A stretch of 6,309 nucleotides of DNA from Deltaproteobacteria bacterium (GCA_026388755.1 JAPLJE010000587.1:1-6309), one strand, 5' to 3'; numbered from the stretch's first letter, positions 1 through 6,256 are shown. Notes: generated from the letters alone by a model not told the origin. Numbers and translations are program-made.

Positions 1-109
1 CGTTATGCTTGGTGATCGCCGCTGTCAGCGTCGTCTTCCCGTGATCAATATGTCCTATCGTTCCCACATTCACATGCGGTTTCGACCGATCAAACTTTTC
101 CTTCGCCAT
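1..109 (-). CDS. tuf: Elongation factor Tu, N-terminal 36 residues (partial at window edge)
   Basis: EF-Tu is the GTPase that carries aminoacyl-tRNA to the ribosomal A site in the cytoplasm. Only the first 36 codons are in the window. They read as the standard EF-Tu N-terminus ([20 protein letters not shown]...) followed by the G1/P-loop motif GHIDHGKT at residues 19-26, which binds the GTP phosphates. The ATG at 109-107 is preceded 7 nt upstream by a strong Shine-Dalgarno, AGGGAGGA (complement of 117-124), so the start is secure. The gene follows four tRNA genes on the same strand, in the order known from the E. coli tufB operon, so it is probably the tufB-type copy. The rest lies outside the window, so integrity cannot be judged. 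Confidence 0.97.
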
Positions 110-218
110 TTCACTGTCCTCCCTACTGGATAATGATTAAAACGGATGCTCAGGCTTAACCATTCGTCTTTTTTACGCTAGTTTCCGTCTGCACAATCCC
201 TGTCTTGATATGTTGTAT

Positions 219-295
219 TGGAGCCCACGATCGGAGTCGAACCGATGAACCTCTTCCTTACCAAGGAAGCGCTCTACCAACTGAGCTACGTGGGC
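219..295 (-). tRNA. thrT: tRNA-Thr (anticodon GGU)
   Basis: Complete 77-nt tRNA including an encoded CCA (complement of 219-221). The acceptor stem pairs GCCCACG with CGTGGGC, the D-arm reads GCTCAGTTGGTAGAGC, and the anticodon stem CTTCC/GGAAG encloses loop TTGGTAA with anticodon GGT. A 6-nt variable loop (AGGTTC) follows, then the T-arm ATCGG-TTCGACT-CCGAT. It decodes ACC/ACU threonine codons. It is the last tRNA before tuf, 109 nt from the tuf start codon, matching the place of thrT in E. coli. The symbol is given by this synteny. Confidence 0.97.
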
Positions 296-342
296 AATTA
301 GGCAATTCGGGGTAATCAGAGAATACCGGGCTGTTGAAATTA

Positions 343-418
343 TGGAGCGGGAGACGAGACTCGAACTCGCGACATCCAGCTTGGAAGGCTAGAGCTCTAC
401 CAACTGAGCTACTCCCGC
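343..418 (-). tRNA. glyT: tRNA-Gly (anticodon UCC)
   Basis: Complete 76-nt tRNA with encoded CCA (complement of 343-345). Acceptor stem GCGGGAG/CTCCCGC, D-arm GCTCAGTTGGTAGAGC, and an anticodon stem CTAGC/GCTGG with one G-U pair around loop CTTCCAA, giving anticodon TCC. The T-arm contains the usual TTCGAGT loop. It decodes GGA/GGG glycine codons. It is the third tRNA of the cluster; the spacer to the next tRNA is 47 nt, and the spacer upstream to tRNA-Tyr is unusually long at 173 nt. The symbol follows synteny with E. coli glyT. Confidence 0.97.
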
Positions 419-490
419 CAACAGGCATTCACTAATCACACCCTGCAGACCTTCCCCTTATCCGACTTATGTTCGGGGTCAATCTATTTT

Positions 491-590
491 CCTCAAGAAA
501 ATGTATGCATTGCAGATGAAGCTATGTAGTGCAATAATGATTTCACTTGATTTTACAGGCGAAATCTCCTACATACGACATTTATTGAGG
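491..590 (-). repeat. 100-nt three-way-junction-like inverted repeat in the Tyr-Gly tRNA spacer
   Basis: The ends of this segment are complementary: CCTCAA (491-496) with TTGAGG (585-590), and, after a small 2x1 internal loop, AAATGT (499-504) with ACATTT (578-583). Inside lie two further hairpins: ATTGCA (509-514) with TGCAAT (530-535), and GATTTC (539-544) with GAAATC (561-566). Together they can form a closed three-way junction of about 100 nt within the tRNA-tuf primary transcript. It accounts for most of the unusually long 173-nt spacer. I do not recognise it as any known RNA family, and it lacks tRNA sequence signatures. It could be a processing structure, a small inserted palindromic element, or chance folding. 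Confidence 0.45.
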
Positions 591-591
591 C

Positions 592-676
592 TGGTGGTGG
601 GGGGAGGATTCGAACCTCCGAAGGCGTCGCCGACAGATTTACAGTCTGTTCCCTTTGGCCGCTCGGGAACCCCACC
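592..676 (-). tRNA. tyrU: tRNA-Tyr (anticodon GUA), class II with long variable arm
   Basis: Complete 85-nt class II tRNA with encoded CCA (complement of 592-594). Acceptor stem GGTGGGG/CCCCACC, a D-arm containing TTCCCGAGCGGCCAAAGGGAA, anticodon stem CAGAC/more weakly paired partner around loop TGTAAAT with anticodon GTA, then a long variable arm and a T-arm GGAGG-TTCGAAT-CCTCC. Length and the D-arm closely resemble E. coli tRNA-Tyr. It decodes UAU/UAC tyrosine codons. It sits second in the cluster, 31 nt after tRNA-Thr(UGU); the symbol follows synteny with E. coli tyrU. Confidence 0.96.
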
Positions 677-686
677 TTGTTTTTAT

Positions 687-707
687 TCAGGCAATAAATC
701 TGCCTGA
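687..707 (-). repeat. 7-bp hairpin in the Thr(UGU)-Tyr spacer
   Basis: TCAGGCA (687-693) and TGCCTGA (701-707) are perfect reverse complements with a 7-nt loop. The hairpin abuts the CCA end of tRNA-Thr(UGU) with no gap and occupies most of the 31-nt spacer before tRNA-Tyr. It is not followed by a U-tract in the minus-strand transcript (A-rich sequence follows), so it does not look like a terminator. A role in processing of the pre-tRNA 3' end is plausible but inferred. Confidence 0.6.
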
Positions 708-783
708 TGGAGCCAGCGAAGGGACTCGAACCCCCGACCCACTGATTACAAATCAGTAGCTCTACCAACTGAGCTACGCTGGC
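708..783 (-). tRNA. thrU: tRNA-Thr (anticodon UGU)
   Basis: Complete 76-nt tRNA with encoded CCA (complement of 708-710). Acceptor stem GCCAGCG/CGCTGGC, D-arm GCTCAGTTGGTAGAGC, and a perfect anticodon stem ACTGA/TCAGT around loop TTTGTAA, anticodon TGT. The T-stem GGGGG/CCCTT includes two G-U pairs, so it is somewhat weaker than usual, around the normal TTCGAGT loop. It reads ACA/ACG threonine codons. It is the first gene of the tRNA-tuf transcription unit, with a promoter candidate about 16 nt upstream. The symbol follows synteny with E. coli thrU. Confidence 0.96.
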
Positions 784-798
784 CTGTTCATCATTTTT

Positions 799-826
799 TT
801 TATATCTTTTCTTTCTAACATTCCAA
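799..826 (-). promoter_or_regulatory. Candidate sigma-70 promoter of the tRNA-tuf operon
   Basis: On the minus strand, a -35-like TTGGAA (complement of 821-826, 4/6 to consensus) and a -10-like TATAAA (complement of 799-804, 5/6) are separated by 16 nt. They lie in an AT-rich tract immediately before tRNA-Thr(UGU), which would put the transcript start near position 792, a short leader before the first tRNA at 783. Position and composition fit a strong stable-RNA promoter. The match is by eye only, and the AT-rich context raises the chance of a coincidental hit. Confidence 0.5.
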
Positions 827-1031
827 AAAACAGAAATCAACAAAAAAATATGTTTTTCTGCGCAATGGGATGATTTTTTCAAAAACTTTAGGAACAGTCC
901 AAATTCTGTCTGATAAAAACCATTCTTCAGGCCCGGCATTCCATTACAACCACTTGCCCGTATCTGTTTGAAATTCCGATTCATTGTTTATCCAACTTGA
1001 CAGTTCATGGATCTTGGTTCATTGTAAAGTG

Positions 1032-1037
1032 TATAAT
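1032..1037 (+). promoter_or_regulatory. Candidate -10 element for the GH17-GT2 gene
   Basis: A perfect TATAAT at 1032-1037 on the plus strand lies about 160 nt before the gene start. The -35 region at normal spacing is poor (TGGATC at 1008-1013, 18-nt spacer, 3/6). A perfect TTGACA exists at 997-1002 but is 29 nt away, too far for a standard sigma-70 promoter; it is 22 nt from a second -10-like TAAAGT at 1025-1030. If used, the promoter may need an activator. Confidence 0.25.
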
Positions 1038-1186
1038 TGTTTTTCTTGATCGTATTTTTGATCTTCTTTTCAATAGCTCGGTTTTTTGTTTTCGAAAGAA
1101 AGGAGATCGCGGAATACTGGTTTGTCCGCCACCCTAACGAACACATCCTGAGCAAGCAACATGGATGTGTTACATCAGCATGATTC

Positions 1187-1190
1187 AGGA
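1187..1190 (+). promoter_or_regulatory. Ribosome binding site deciding the start of the GH17-GT2 gene
   Basis: AGGA at 1187-1190 stands 7 nt before the ATG at 1198. The alternative in-frame ATGs at 1165 and 1180 have no such element at proper spacing (the CAAGCAAC before 1161 is not one). Starting at 1198 also gives a clean N-terminus: a few polar and basic residues (MSRIN) then a hydrophobic helix. Confidence 0.6.
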
Positions 1191-1197
1191 TCATCCC

Positions 1198-3861
1198 ATG
1201 TCGAGAATCAATTTTCTGATCTGCACCGCCATTGCAGTCATTTGCATCAGTTTTTGGGCTTTGTTGAACCGCCCGGAACAGGAACCCCCCTGGCCTTCCC
1301 GAATTCAAGGATTTTCATTTTCTCCATTTCAGCAAGGACAAAGCGCAATTGATGGCATTATGCCATCCGAAGCCGAAATCGATTCCGATCTGACATTGCT
1401 GGCGGATAAAACCAACGCCATCCGGACATACACCGTCCAGGGCGTTCTGGCCAAGATTCCGGCAATGGCCCGCAAACATAAACTAAACGTGACCCTGGGG
1501 GCCTGGATCAGTGCGGACCTTGAGCGAAACGAGGCGGAGATTGCAACGGCAATTCAATTGACCCGCGAAAATTGGCGTAACGTAGTACGAGTTGTGGTCG
1601 GCAACGAATCCCTGCTTCGCGAGGAAGTCACCAGTGAACAACTTTGTGACTACATCGATCGGGTGAGGACGGGCATTCGAGAGGCAGGCAGCCGTGTGCC
1701 GGTCAGTACTGCAGAACCATGGCACGTCTGGATCAAATATCCTGAACTCGGCGAGCACGTGGATTATATTGCCACACACATGCTCCCCTACTGGGAGGGC
1801 ATTCAGATGGATCAAGCCGTGGAATATATTGTTGATCACGTCAATCTGCTGAAGGATACCTTCCCGAACAAACCCGTTATCATCACCGAGGTCGGTTGGC
1901 CCAGCAATGGCAGAAACCGAAAGTTGGCTGTGGCGTCGGCGGCTAACCAGGCCACTTTTCTGCGGCGTTTTATCGCCCGGGCTGAACAGGAGAAATACAT
2001 CTATTATGTAATGGAGGCCTTTGATCAACCCTGGAAGTCTGTCACCGAGGGAGCGATCGGCGCCTATTGGGGGGTCTTTGATGTGAAGAGGCAACCCAAA
2101 TTTCCCCTGACCTCGCCCATTGTTGAAATTCCCGAATGGCGCACCCTGGCCGCCATCTCTGTGGCGATTGCGGTCATCACCTTTGCACTGCTTCTGATCG
2201 ATAGCCGGACTCTTCGGAAACGCGGCCGCAGCTTTCTGGGACTCATCGCTTTTTCAGCCGCCACAGCCGGCGTGTGGATCGTTTACAGCTACACCCGGCA
2301 GTATATTACGGTTACAACGGGCCTGGTCGGCCTGTTAATGATTATCGGCATGATCGGCGTCGTGGTCGTCCTTCTCACTGAAGCCCACGAATGGGCCGAA
2401 GCTTCATGGGCGACCAGACGAAGACCATTTACACCGGTCCTGGTACCCGACGAAGATCTTCCCATGGTTTCGGTGCATGTACCGGCCTACAATGAGCCGC
2501 CGGAAATGCTGATGGAAACCCTCAACGCTTTGGCCCTGCTTGATTACCCGAATTTTGAAGTCCTGGTCATCGACAACAATACCCAGGATCCGTTGGTCTG
2601 GCAGCCGATCGAGGCCCACTGCACCGAACTGGGGGCTCGATTCCGATTTTTTCATGTGGATCCGCTGGCAGGTTTCAAAGCTGGCGCTCTTAATTTTGCA
2701 CTTGCCAGAACCGCTCCAAACGCCGTCGTGGTTGCAGTGATTGATAGCGACTACATCGTTGAACCCAATTGGCTACGGGATCTGGCAAGCCAGTTCGTCA
2801 AACCCTCCATTGCCATCGTTCAGGCGCCTCAGGATTACCGCGATGAAGGCGAGAACATGTTCAAAGCCATGTGCTACGCCGAATACAGGGGCTTTTTCTA
2901 TATCGGGATGGTAACCCGCAACGAACGCAACGCCATTATTCAGCATGGCACCATGACCATGGTACGGAAATCAATGCTGGAGGAAGTGGGCGGCTGGGCA
3001 GAATGGTGTATCACTGAAGATGCCGAATTAGGGCTTAAAATCTTCGAAAAAGGCTATGAAGCCGCTTACACCGCCAGCAGCTATGGACGGGGAGTTATGC
3101 CCGACACCTTCATCGACTTTAAAAAACAGCGATTCCGCTGGGCTTACGGCGCCATGCAGATCCTTCGCCGCCATGCCTCAAAATTGATTTTGCCCGGCCA
3201 GTCCAGCCTGACCTATGGCCAGCGTTATCATTTCATCGCCGGTTGGCTGCCCTGGATGGCGGACAGCATCAACCTGCTTTTTACCATCTCCGCGCTACTC
3301 TGGTCCCTGGCCATGTGTCTGCTGCCCCTGAAATTCGACCCGCCCCTGGTGATCCTGTCGGTGATGCCGATGTCTCTTTTCATTTTCAAAGTGGCAAAAA
3401 TGATTTATCTTTACCGCAGCAGAGTTGGCGCCAATATAGCCCAGACTTTTGCTTCTGCCCTGGCTGGCCTGTCTCTCTCTCACACCATTTCCAAGGCCAT
3501 TCTGCTCGGCATTTTCACAAAGAGCATCCCTTTCTTCCGAACTCCGAAGCTGGCTCGCACCCATGCCCTGTTTCATGCATTGCAGTCGGCCCGTGAGGAG
3601 GGATTGCTTGCCTTTGCCCTCTGGTTTGCCATCTTCACCGTAGTGGCACGGCAAGGCGCGGATACGCCGGATGTATTCATGTGGCTCATGGTGCTCCTGG
3701 TCCAGTCCATTCCCTATTCGGCCACGGTGATCATGGCGATCATCAGCGGTTTTTCCAGGGTCCCCGCTCAGCTCATTTGCAAGATAACTGCATCTCCCGT
3801 TGTGGCTTCAGACACCAGCATCCCTGCCGAAGCGACAAATCAAAAACAATCAGCTTCATAA
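1198..3861 (+). CDS. GH17-GT2 bifunctional membrane glucan synthase (NdvB-like, probable beta-1,3-glucan synthase/transglycosylase)
   Basis: This 887-residue inner-membrane protein probably polymerises glucose from UDP-glucose into a beta-glucan and remodels the product on the periplasmic side. Residues about 6-23 form a membrane anchor. Residues about 38-300 are a glycoside hydrolase family 17 domain with both catalytic signatures: VGNE with acid/base E137, and ITEVGWPS with nucleophile E231. Three membrane helices (about 316-335, 345-363, 372-393) bring the chain back to the cytoplasm for a GT2 cellulose-synthase-like domain with D459 (VIDNNT), D516-S-D518 (DxD), T606-E-D608 and Q644-R-F-R-W648. 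About five more helices follow (about 690-850). The predicted topology is consistent, with GH17 outside and GT2 inside. There is no C-terminal PilZ domain, so direct c-di-GMP control as in BcsA is unlikely. Length and layout match Pseudomonas NdvB, whose GH17 domains are known transglycosylases. Whether the product is linear or cyclic, and its exact linkage, cannot be read from sequence. Confidence 0.9.
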   Translation: MSRINFLICTAIAVICISFWALLNRPEQEPPWPSRIQGFSFSPFQQGQSAIDGIMPSEAEIDSDLTLLADKTNAIRTYTVQGVLAKIPAMARKHKLNVTLGAWISADLERNEAEIATAIQLTRENWRNVVRVVVGNESLLREEVTSEQLCDYIDRVRTGIREAGSRVPVSTAEPWHVWIKYPELGEHVDYIATHMLPYWEGIQMDQAVEYIVDHVNLLKDTFPNKPVIITEVGWPSNGRNRKLAVASAANQATFLRRFIARAEQEKYIYYVMEAFDQPWKSVTEGAIGAYWGVFDVKRQPKFPLTSPIVEIPEWRTLAAISVAIAVITFALLLIDSRTLRKRGRSFLGLIAFSAATAGVWIVYSYTRQYITVTTGLVGLLMIIGMIGVVVVLLTEAHEWAEASWATRRRPFTPVLVPDEDLPMVSVHVPAYNEPPEMLMETLNALALLDYPNFEVLVIDNNTQDPLVWQPIEAHCTELGARFRFFHVDPLAGFKAGALNFALARTAPNAVVVAVIDSDYIVEPNWLRDLASQFVKPSIAIVQAPQDYRDEGENMFKAMCYAEYRGFFYIGMVTRNERNAIIQHGTMTMVRKSMLEEVGGWAEWCITEDAELGLKIFEKGYEAAYTASSYGRGVMPDTFIDFKKQRFRWAYGAMQILRRHASKLILPGQSSLTYGQRYHFIAGWLPWMADSINLLFTISALLWSLAMCLLPLKFDPPLVILSVMPMSLFIFKVAKMIYLYRSRVGANIAQTFASALAGLSLSHTISKAILLGIFTKSIPFFRTPKLARTHALFHALQSAREEGLLAFALWFAIFTVVARQGADTPDVFMWLMVLLVQSIPYSATVIMAIISGFSRVPAQLICKITASPVVASDTSIPAEATNQKQSAS

Positions 3862-3985
3862 GGTGGAAATATTTTGGCAATTTTTAGACCGGCAATCCAG
3901 ATGCCACGTTCATAAAATGGGAAATCTATCTGAATAAACAGGCATTTGCCTCTAAAGACTGTCTCAAAGAAGGCTTTTGATATTT

Positions 3986-5938
3986 ATGGAACAGATTAAA
4001 CGTTCACTGTGGAAACGCTTTGTTGCGATCGCTCAACCATATTTTTTCCCGAACGTCCGCGGTGGCGGTTGGGCCATGCTGTTGTTACTGATCATGCTGC
4101 TGGCTTTTCTTTTCGGCGTTCTCTTTCTGATTGTCAGCGGGTTGACATTGGCGGGAAATCATTTTGCGCCGGCTCTGACTGCAAAAATTGCTTCCGGTCT
4201 GTTTTCAATGATTACAAAAATCTTCAATTCCAAAGCCTGGCTGATTGTCGCGGGGTTATTCATTGTTCCTGCGGGAATATTCATTTTGTTTGGCCGGCAC
4301 ATCCGCAGCCGCAGGCAAGGCTGGGTTCTGCTTGCCACCGTCCTGATTCTGTCACTTTCCGTGACGGGAATCAATGTCGCCTTCAGTTATATCGCCAATT
4401 ACTTCACCAATGCCCTGGTGCAAAAAAACCAGGATCTGGCCTATCTTTTCGTCGTGGTCTATTTTTGCGGCTTTATGATCGGCATCCCCATCGTGGCCTT
4501 CTATGGTTATGTGCAGAGTTATCTTGGAATGCGCTGGCGGCAGTGGCTGACCGGTGAATTTTTGGGAAAGTATTTTAACAACCGCAGTTATTATGAAATC
4601 GAAACCCATGCACTGATAGACAACCCGGATCAGCGAATCATGGAGGATATCCGTTCATTTACCCGGACATCACTGGGATTTCTGTTGATCATCCTGGGTT
4701 CGCTGATGGATCTGGTTTCCTTTACCGGCATTCTCTGGTCAAAATCCGTGCTGCTGGTCGGTGTCGTGCTGGCCTACTCACTGGTGGGAACACTGCTGAC
4801 CGTTTTGATCGGACGGCGCCTTGTTGGCCTGAACTTCAATCAATTGCGATACGAAGCGGACTTTCGGTATTCCCTGGTGCATGTGCGGGACAATGCCGAA
4901 TCCATAGCTTTTTATCAGGGAGAAACGCCGGAGATAGCGCAGATCGGGGATCGATTCAAAAAAGTTATCGGAAATTTCAACCTGCTCATCGGCTGGCAGC
5001 GGAACCTCTCACTGTTTACCACAGCCTACAGCTACCTGCCGGTTGTCCTGCCCTTTCTGGTATTGTTTCCGCAATATTTCAGCGGCAAGATTGAATACGG
5101 CGACATGGTTCAGGCCAATTTCGCCTTCAGCCAGATTTATGCGGCCCTCTCCCTTATCGTGTCCCAAATGGAGCAGATAACGAATTTTGCCGCCGGTGTC
5201 GAACGTCTGTCAACCTTCGCCGATGCCATCACACCGGCACCGACACCGATCCCCGGCATCCTAACCCATGAAACTGACCATTTTGCCCTGATGAATGTTT
5301 CCCTCCTGACACCCAACCGAAACCGAACCCTGTTTCAGGGTCTTTCAGTGGATTTAAATGGAAAGGACAATCTGGTTGTCGTCGGCCAGAGCGGGGTGGG
5401 GAAAAGCTCGCTCCTTCGCGCTATTGCCGGTTTATGGACCCAAGGCTCCGGCGCGATCCAGCGCCCTGCCCTGCGTGAAATTTATTTTCTGCCCCAAAGG
5501 CCATACATGTTACTGGGCTCACTGCGCGATCAGCTGCTCTATCCCCGGATGCAGCAGGAGATACCTGAAGATGAGCTCCGGAGTGTTCTGCTAAGCGTCA
5601 ACCTGGCGGATCTGCCGGAAAGATCAGGCGGATTTAAAGCGGAACTGGTCTGGGCGGATGTCCTGTCTTTAGGCGAACAGCAACGGCTGGCCTTTGCCCG
5701 TCTGATCATCAACCGTCCCGGATTTGCCGTTCTGGATGAAGCCACCAGCGCCCTGGACAAGGAAAACGAAGCCGGACTTTACCGGAAACTGCAGGAGCTG
5801 GATATTCATTATATCAGTGTCGGCCACCGATCCAGCATCCTGGATTATCACGACTATGTGCTGGAGCTGAAAGGACAGGATCAATGGCAACTGCTGACCG
5901 TCAGCGATTATAAAATAAATACAGGCGTAACTTCATGA
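3986..5938 (+). CDS. SbmA/BacA/YddA-type ABC transporter, fused permease and ATPase
   Basis: A 650-residue inner-membrane ABC half-transporter expected to work as a homodimer. The permease part has the marks of the SbmA/BacA-like (ABC_membrane_2) family: RWRQWLT near 183-189, IDNPDQRIMED at 211-221, and EADFRYSLVHVRDNAES at 290-306. The ATPase part is intact: Walker A GQSGVGKSS (467-475), Q-loop Q504, signature LSLGEQQR (560-567), Walker B ending in D584-E585, and H-loop H614. Characterised relatives import antimicrobial peptides or B12-like compounds (SbmA, BacA, BclA); others such as YddA have unclear substrates. The N-terminus carries about 80 extra hydrophobic residues (helices about 30-56 and 84-104) before the usual core helix at 113-133. 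I chose ATG 3986: AGAAGG at 3968-3973 is 12 nt upstream, rather long, but it is only 3 nt from the alternative TTG at 3977, which would add three residues. It lies 124 nt after the glucan synthase gene on the same strand; a shared role in glucan handling is possible but inferred. Confidence 0.9.
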   Translation: MEQIKRSLWKRFVAIAQPYFFPNVRGGGWAMLLLLIMLLAFLFGVLFLIVSGLTLAGNHFAPALTAKIASGLFSMITKIFNSKAWLIVAGLFIVPAGIFILFGRHIRSRRQGWVLLATVLILSLSVTGINVAFSYIANYFTNALVQKNQDLAYLFVVVYFCGFMIGIPIVAFYGYVQSYLGMRWRQWLTGEFLGKYFNNRSYYEIETHALIDNPDQRIMEDIRSFTRTSLGFLLIILGSLMDLVSFTGILWSKSVLLVGVVLAYSLVGTLLTVLIGRRLVGLNFNQLRYEADFRYSLVHVRDNAESIAFYQGETPEIAQIGDRFKKVIGNFNLLIGWQRNLSLFTTAYSYLPVVLPFLVLFPQYFSGKIEYGDMVQANFAFSQIYAALSLIVSQMEQITNFAAGVERLSTFADAITPAPTPIPGILTHETDHFALMNVSLLTPNRNRTLFQGLSVDLNGKDNLVVVGQSGVGKSSLLRAIAGLWTQGSGAIQRPALREIYFLPQRPYMLLGSLRDQLLYPRMQQEIPEDELRSVLLSVNLADLPERSGGFKAELVWADVLSLGEQQRLAFARLIINRPGFAVLDEATSALDKENEAGLYRKLQELDIHYISVGHRSSILDYHDYVLELKGQDQWQLLTVSDYKINTGVTS

Positions 5939-6049
5939 AAAGTCGACATCTTGCCTGGATCTGTTCTCTACGAGCTTTGTTTTCTGTCGCTTTTGGCCAC
6001 TCCATGCGCTATACTGTGTCTCAAATTCGCAACCCGAAAGAGAAGAATA

Positions 6050-6256
6050 ATGAATGGTCAACACCGTAAAGAGATTCGCCCCGGAGTATACGTTGAAATT
6101 GTTTTGAAGCAAGATCAGCGAACCGGCAAACGCACTGCCGGAATTGTCAAGGACATCCTGACATCGGCCGCTTTTCATTCCCGCGGAATCAAGGTCCGCC
6201 TGGATAGCGGCCAGATCGGGCGCGTGCAGGAGGTTCTGCCGGATGAAAAAGAATAG
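6050..6256 (+). CDS. ywbE: YwbE family small conserved protein of unknown function
   Basis: A 68-residue soluble protein with no signal peptide or membrane helix. It matches from memory the Bacillus subtilis YwbE family (DUF2196) nearly throughout: an MNGQ start, then IVLKQDQRTGKRT, GIVKDILT, GIKVRL and GQIGRVQ. The family is rich in basic residues and short beta-strand patterns, somewhat like small nucleic-acid-binding folds, but its function is not established to my knowledge. The start at ATG 6050 is chosen because family similarity begins exactly there; the longer frame opening at 5951 adds 33 residues unlike the family. A purine-rich AAAGAGAAG (6037-6045) precedes the ATG, giving a close and rather weak ribosome binding site. 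The gene lies 111 nt after the ABC transporter gene, so it may be co-transcribed or have its own promoter. It is widespread outside this context and probably not functionally tied to its neighbours. Confidence 0.88.
   Translation: MNGQHRKEIRPGVYVEIVLKQDQRTGKRTAGIVKDILTSAAFHSRGIKVRLDSGQIGRVQEVLPDEKE

Larger units (their letters stand above)
784..1197. other. Divergent intergenic region (414 bp) between tRNA operon and glucan synthase gene
   Basis: No convincing gene is present here; open frames crossing it run through the tRNA genes or lack a coding signature. The left part (about 790-870) is very AT-rich and carries the tRNA-operon promoter candidate. The right part (about 985-1197) should hold the promoter and leader of the GH17-GT2 gene: a consensus TATAAT at 1032-1037, a strong Shine-Dalgarno-like AGGAG at 1101-1105 without a nearby ATG or GTG, and a 9-bp inverted repeat (1140-1148 with 1163-1171). 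I see no terminator, tRNA or recognised riboswitch. Confidence 0.6.

Noticed and set aside
501..707. 68-codon plus-strand open frame across tRNA-Tyr
   Set aside because: Antisense to a tRNA gene, with no ribosome binding site and low-complexity content.
553..984. 143-codon open frame on the minus strand across the tRNA-Tyr and tRNA-Thr genes
   Set aside because: It runs straight through two complete tRNA genes and has no protein family resemblance; the reading frame is incidental.
997..1037. TTGACA (997) with TATAAT (1032) as one sigma-70 promoter
   Set aside because: Spacer is 29 nt, far from the usual 16-18; only the -10 element was kept, at low confidence.
1101..1151. Tiny leader-peptide frame from TTG 1122 to TGA 1151 after the AGGAG at 1101
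   Set aside because: The spacing from AGGAG to TTG is 16 nt, too long, and a nine-residue product shows no attenuation-like codon run.
1161..1352. Overlapping 63-codon frame starting just upstream of the glucan synthase gene, considered as an upstream regulatory peptide
   Set aside because: No Shine-Dalgarno at working distance, and most of it overlaps the well-supported GH17-GT2 gene in another frame.
1483..2094. 203-codon minus-strand frame within the GH17 region
   Set aside because: It is the antisense shadow of a conserved domain with intact catalytic motifs on the plus strand.
3940..3951. Short palindrome AGGCA-TT-TGCCT in the gap before the ABC transporter gene, as terminator or operator
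   Set aside because: Only 5-bp arms with a 2-nt loop and no following T-tract; this short a repeat is expected by chance.
6010..6015. TATACT as the -10 of a separate ywbE promoter
   Set aside because: No recognisable -35 at 16-18 nt spacing (TCGCTT and neighbours), so it is not supportable.
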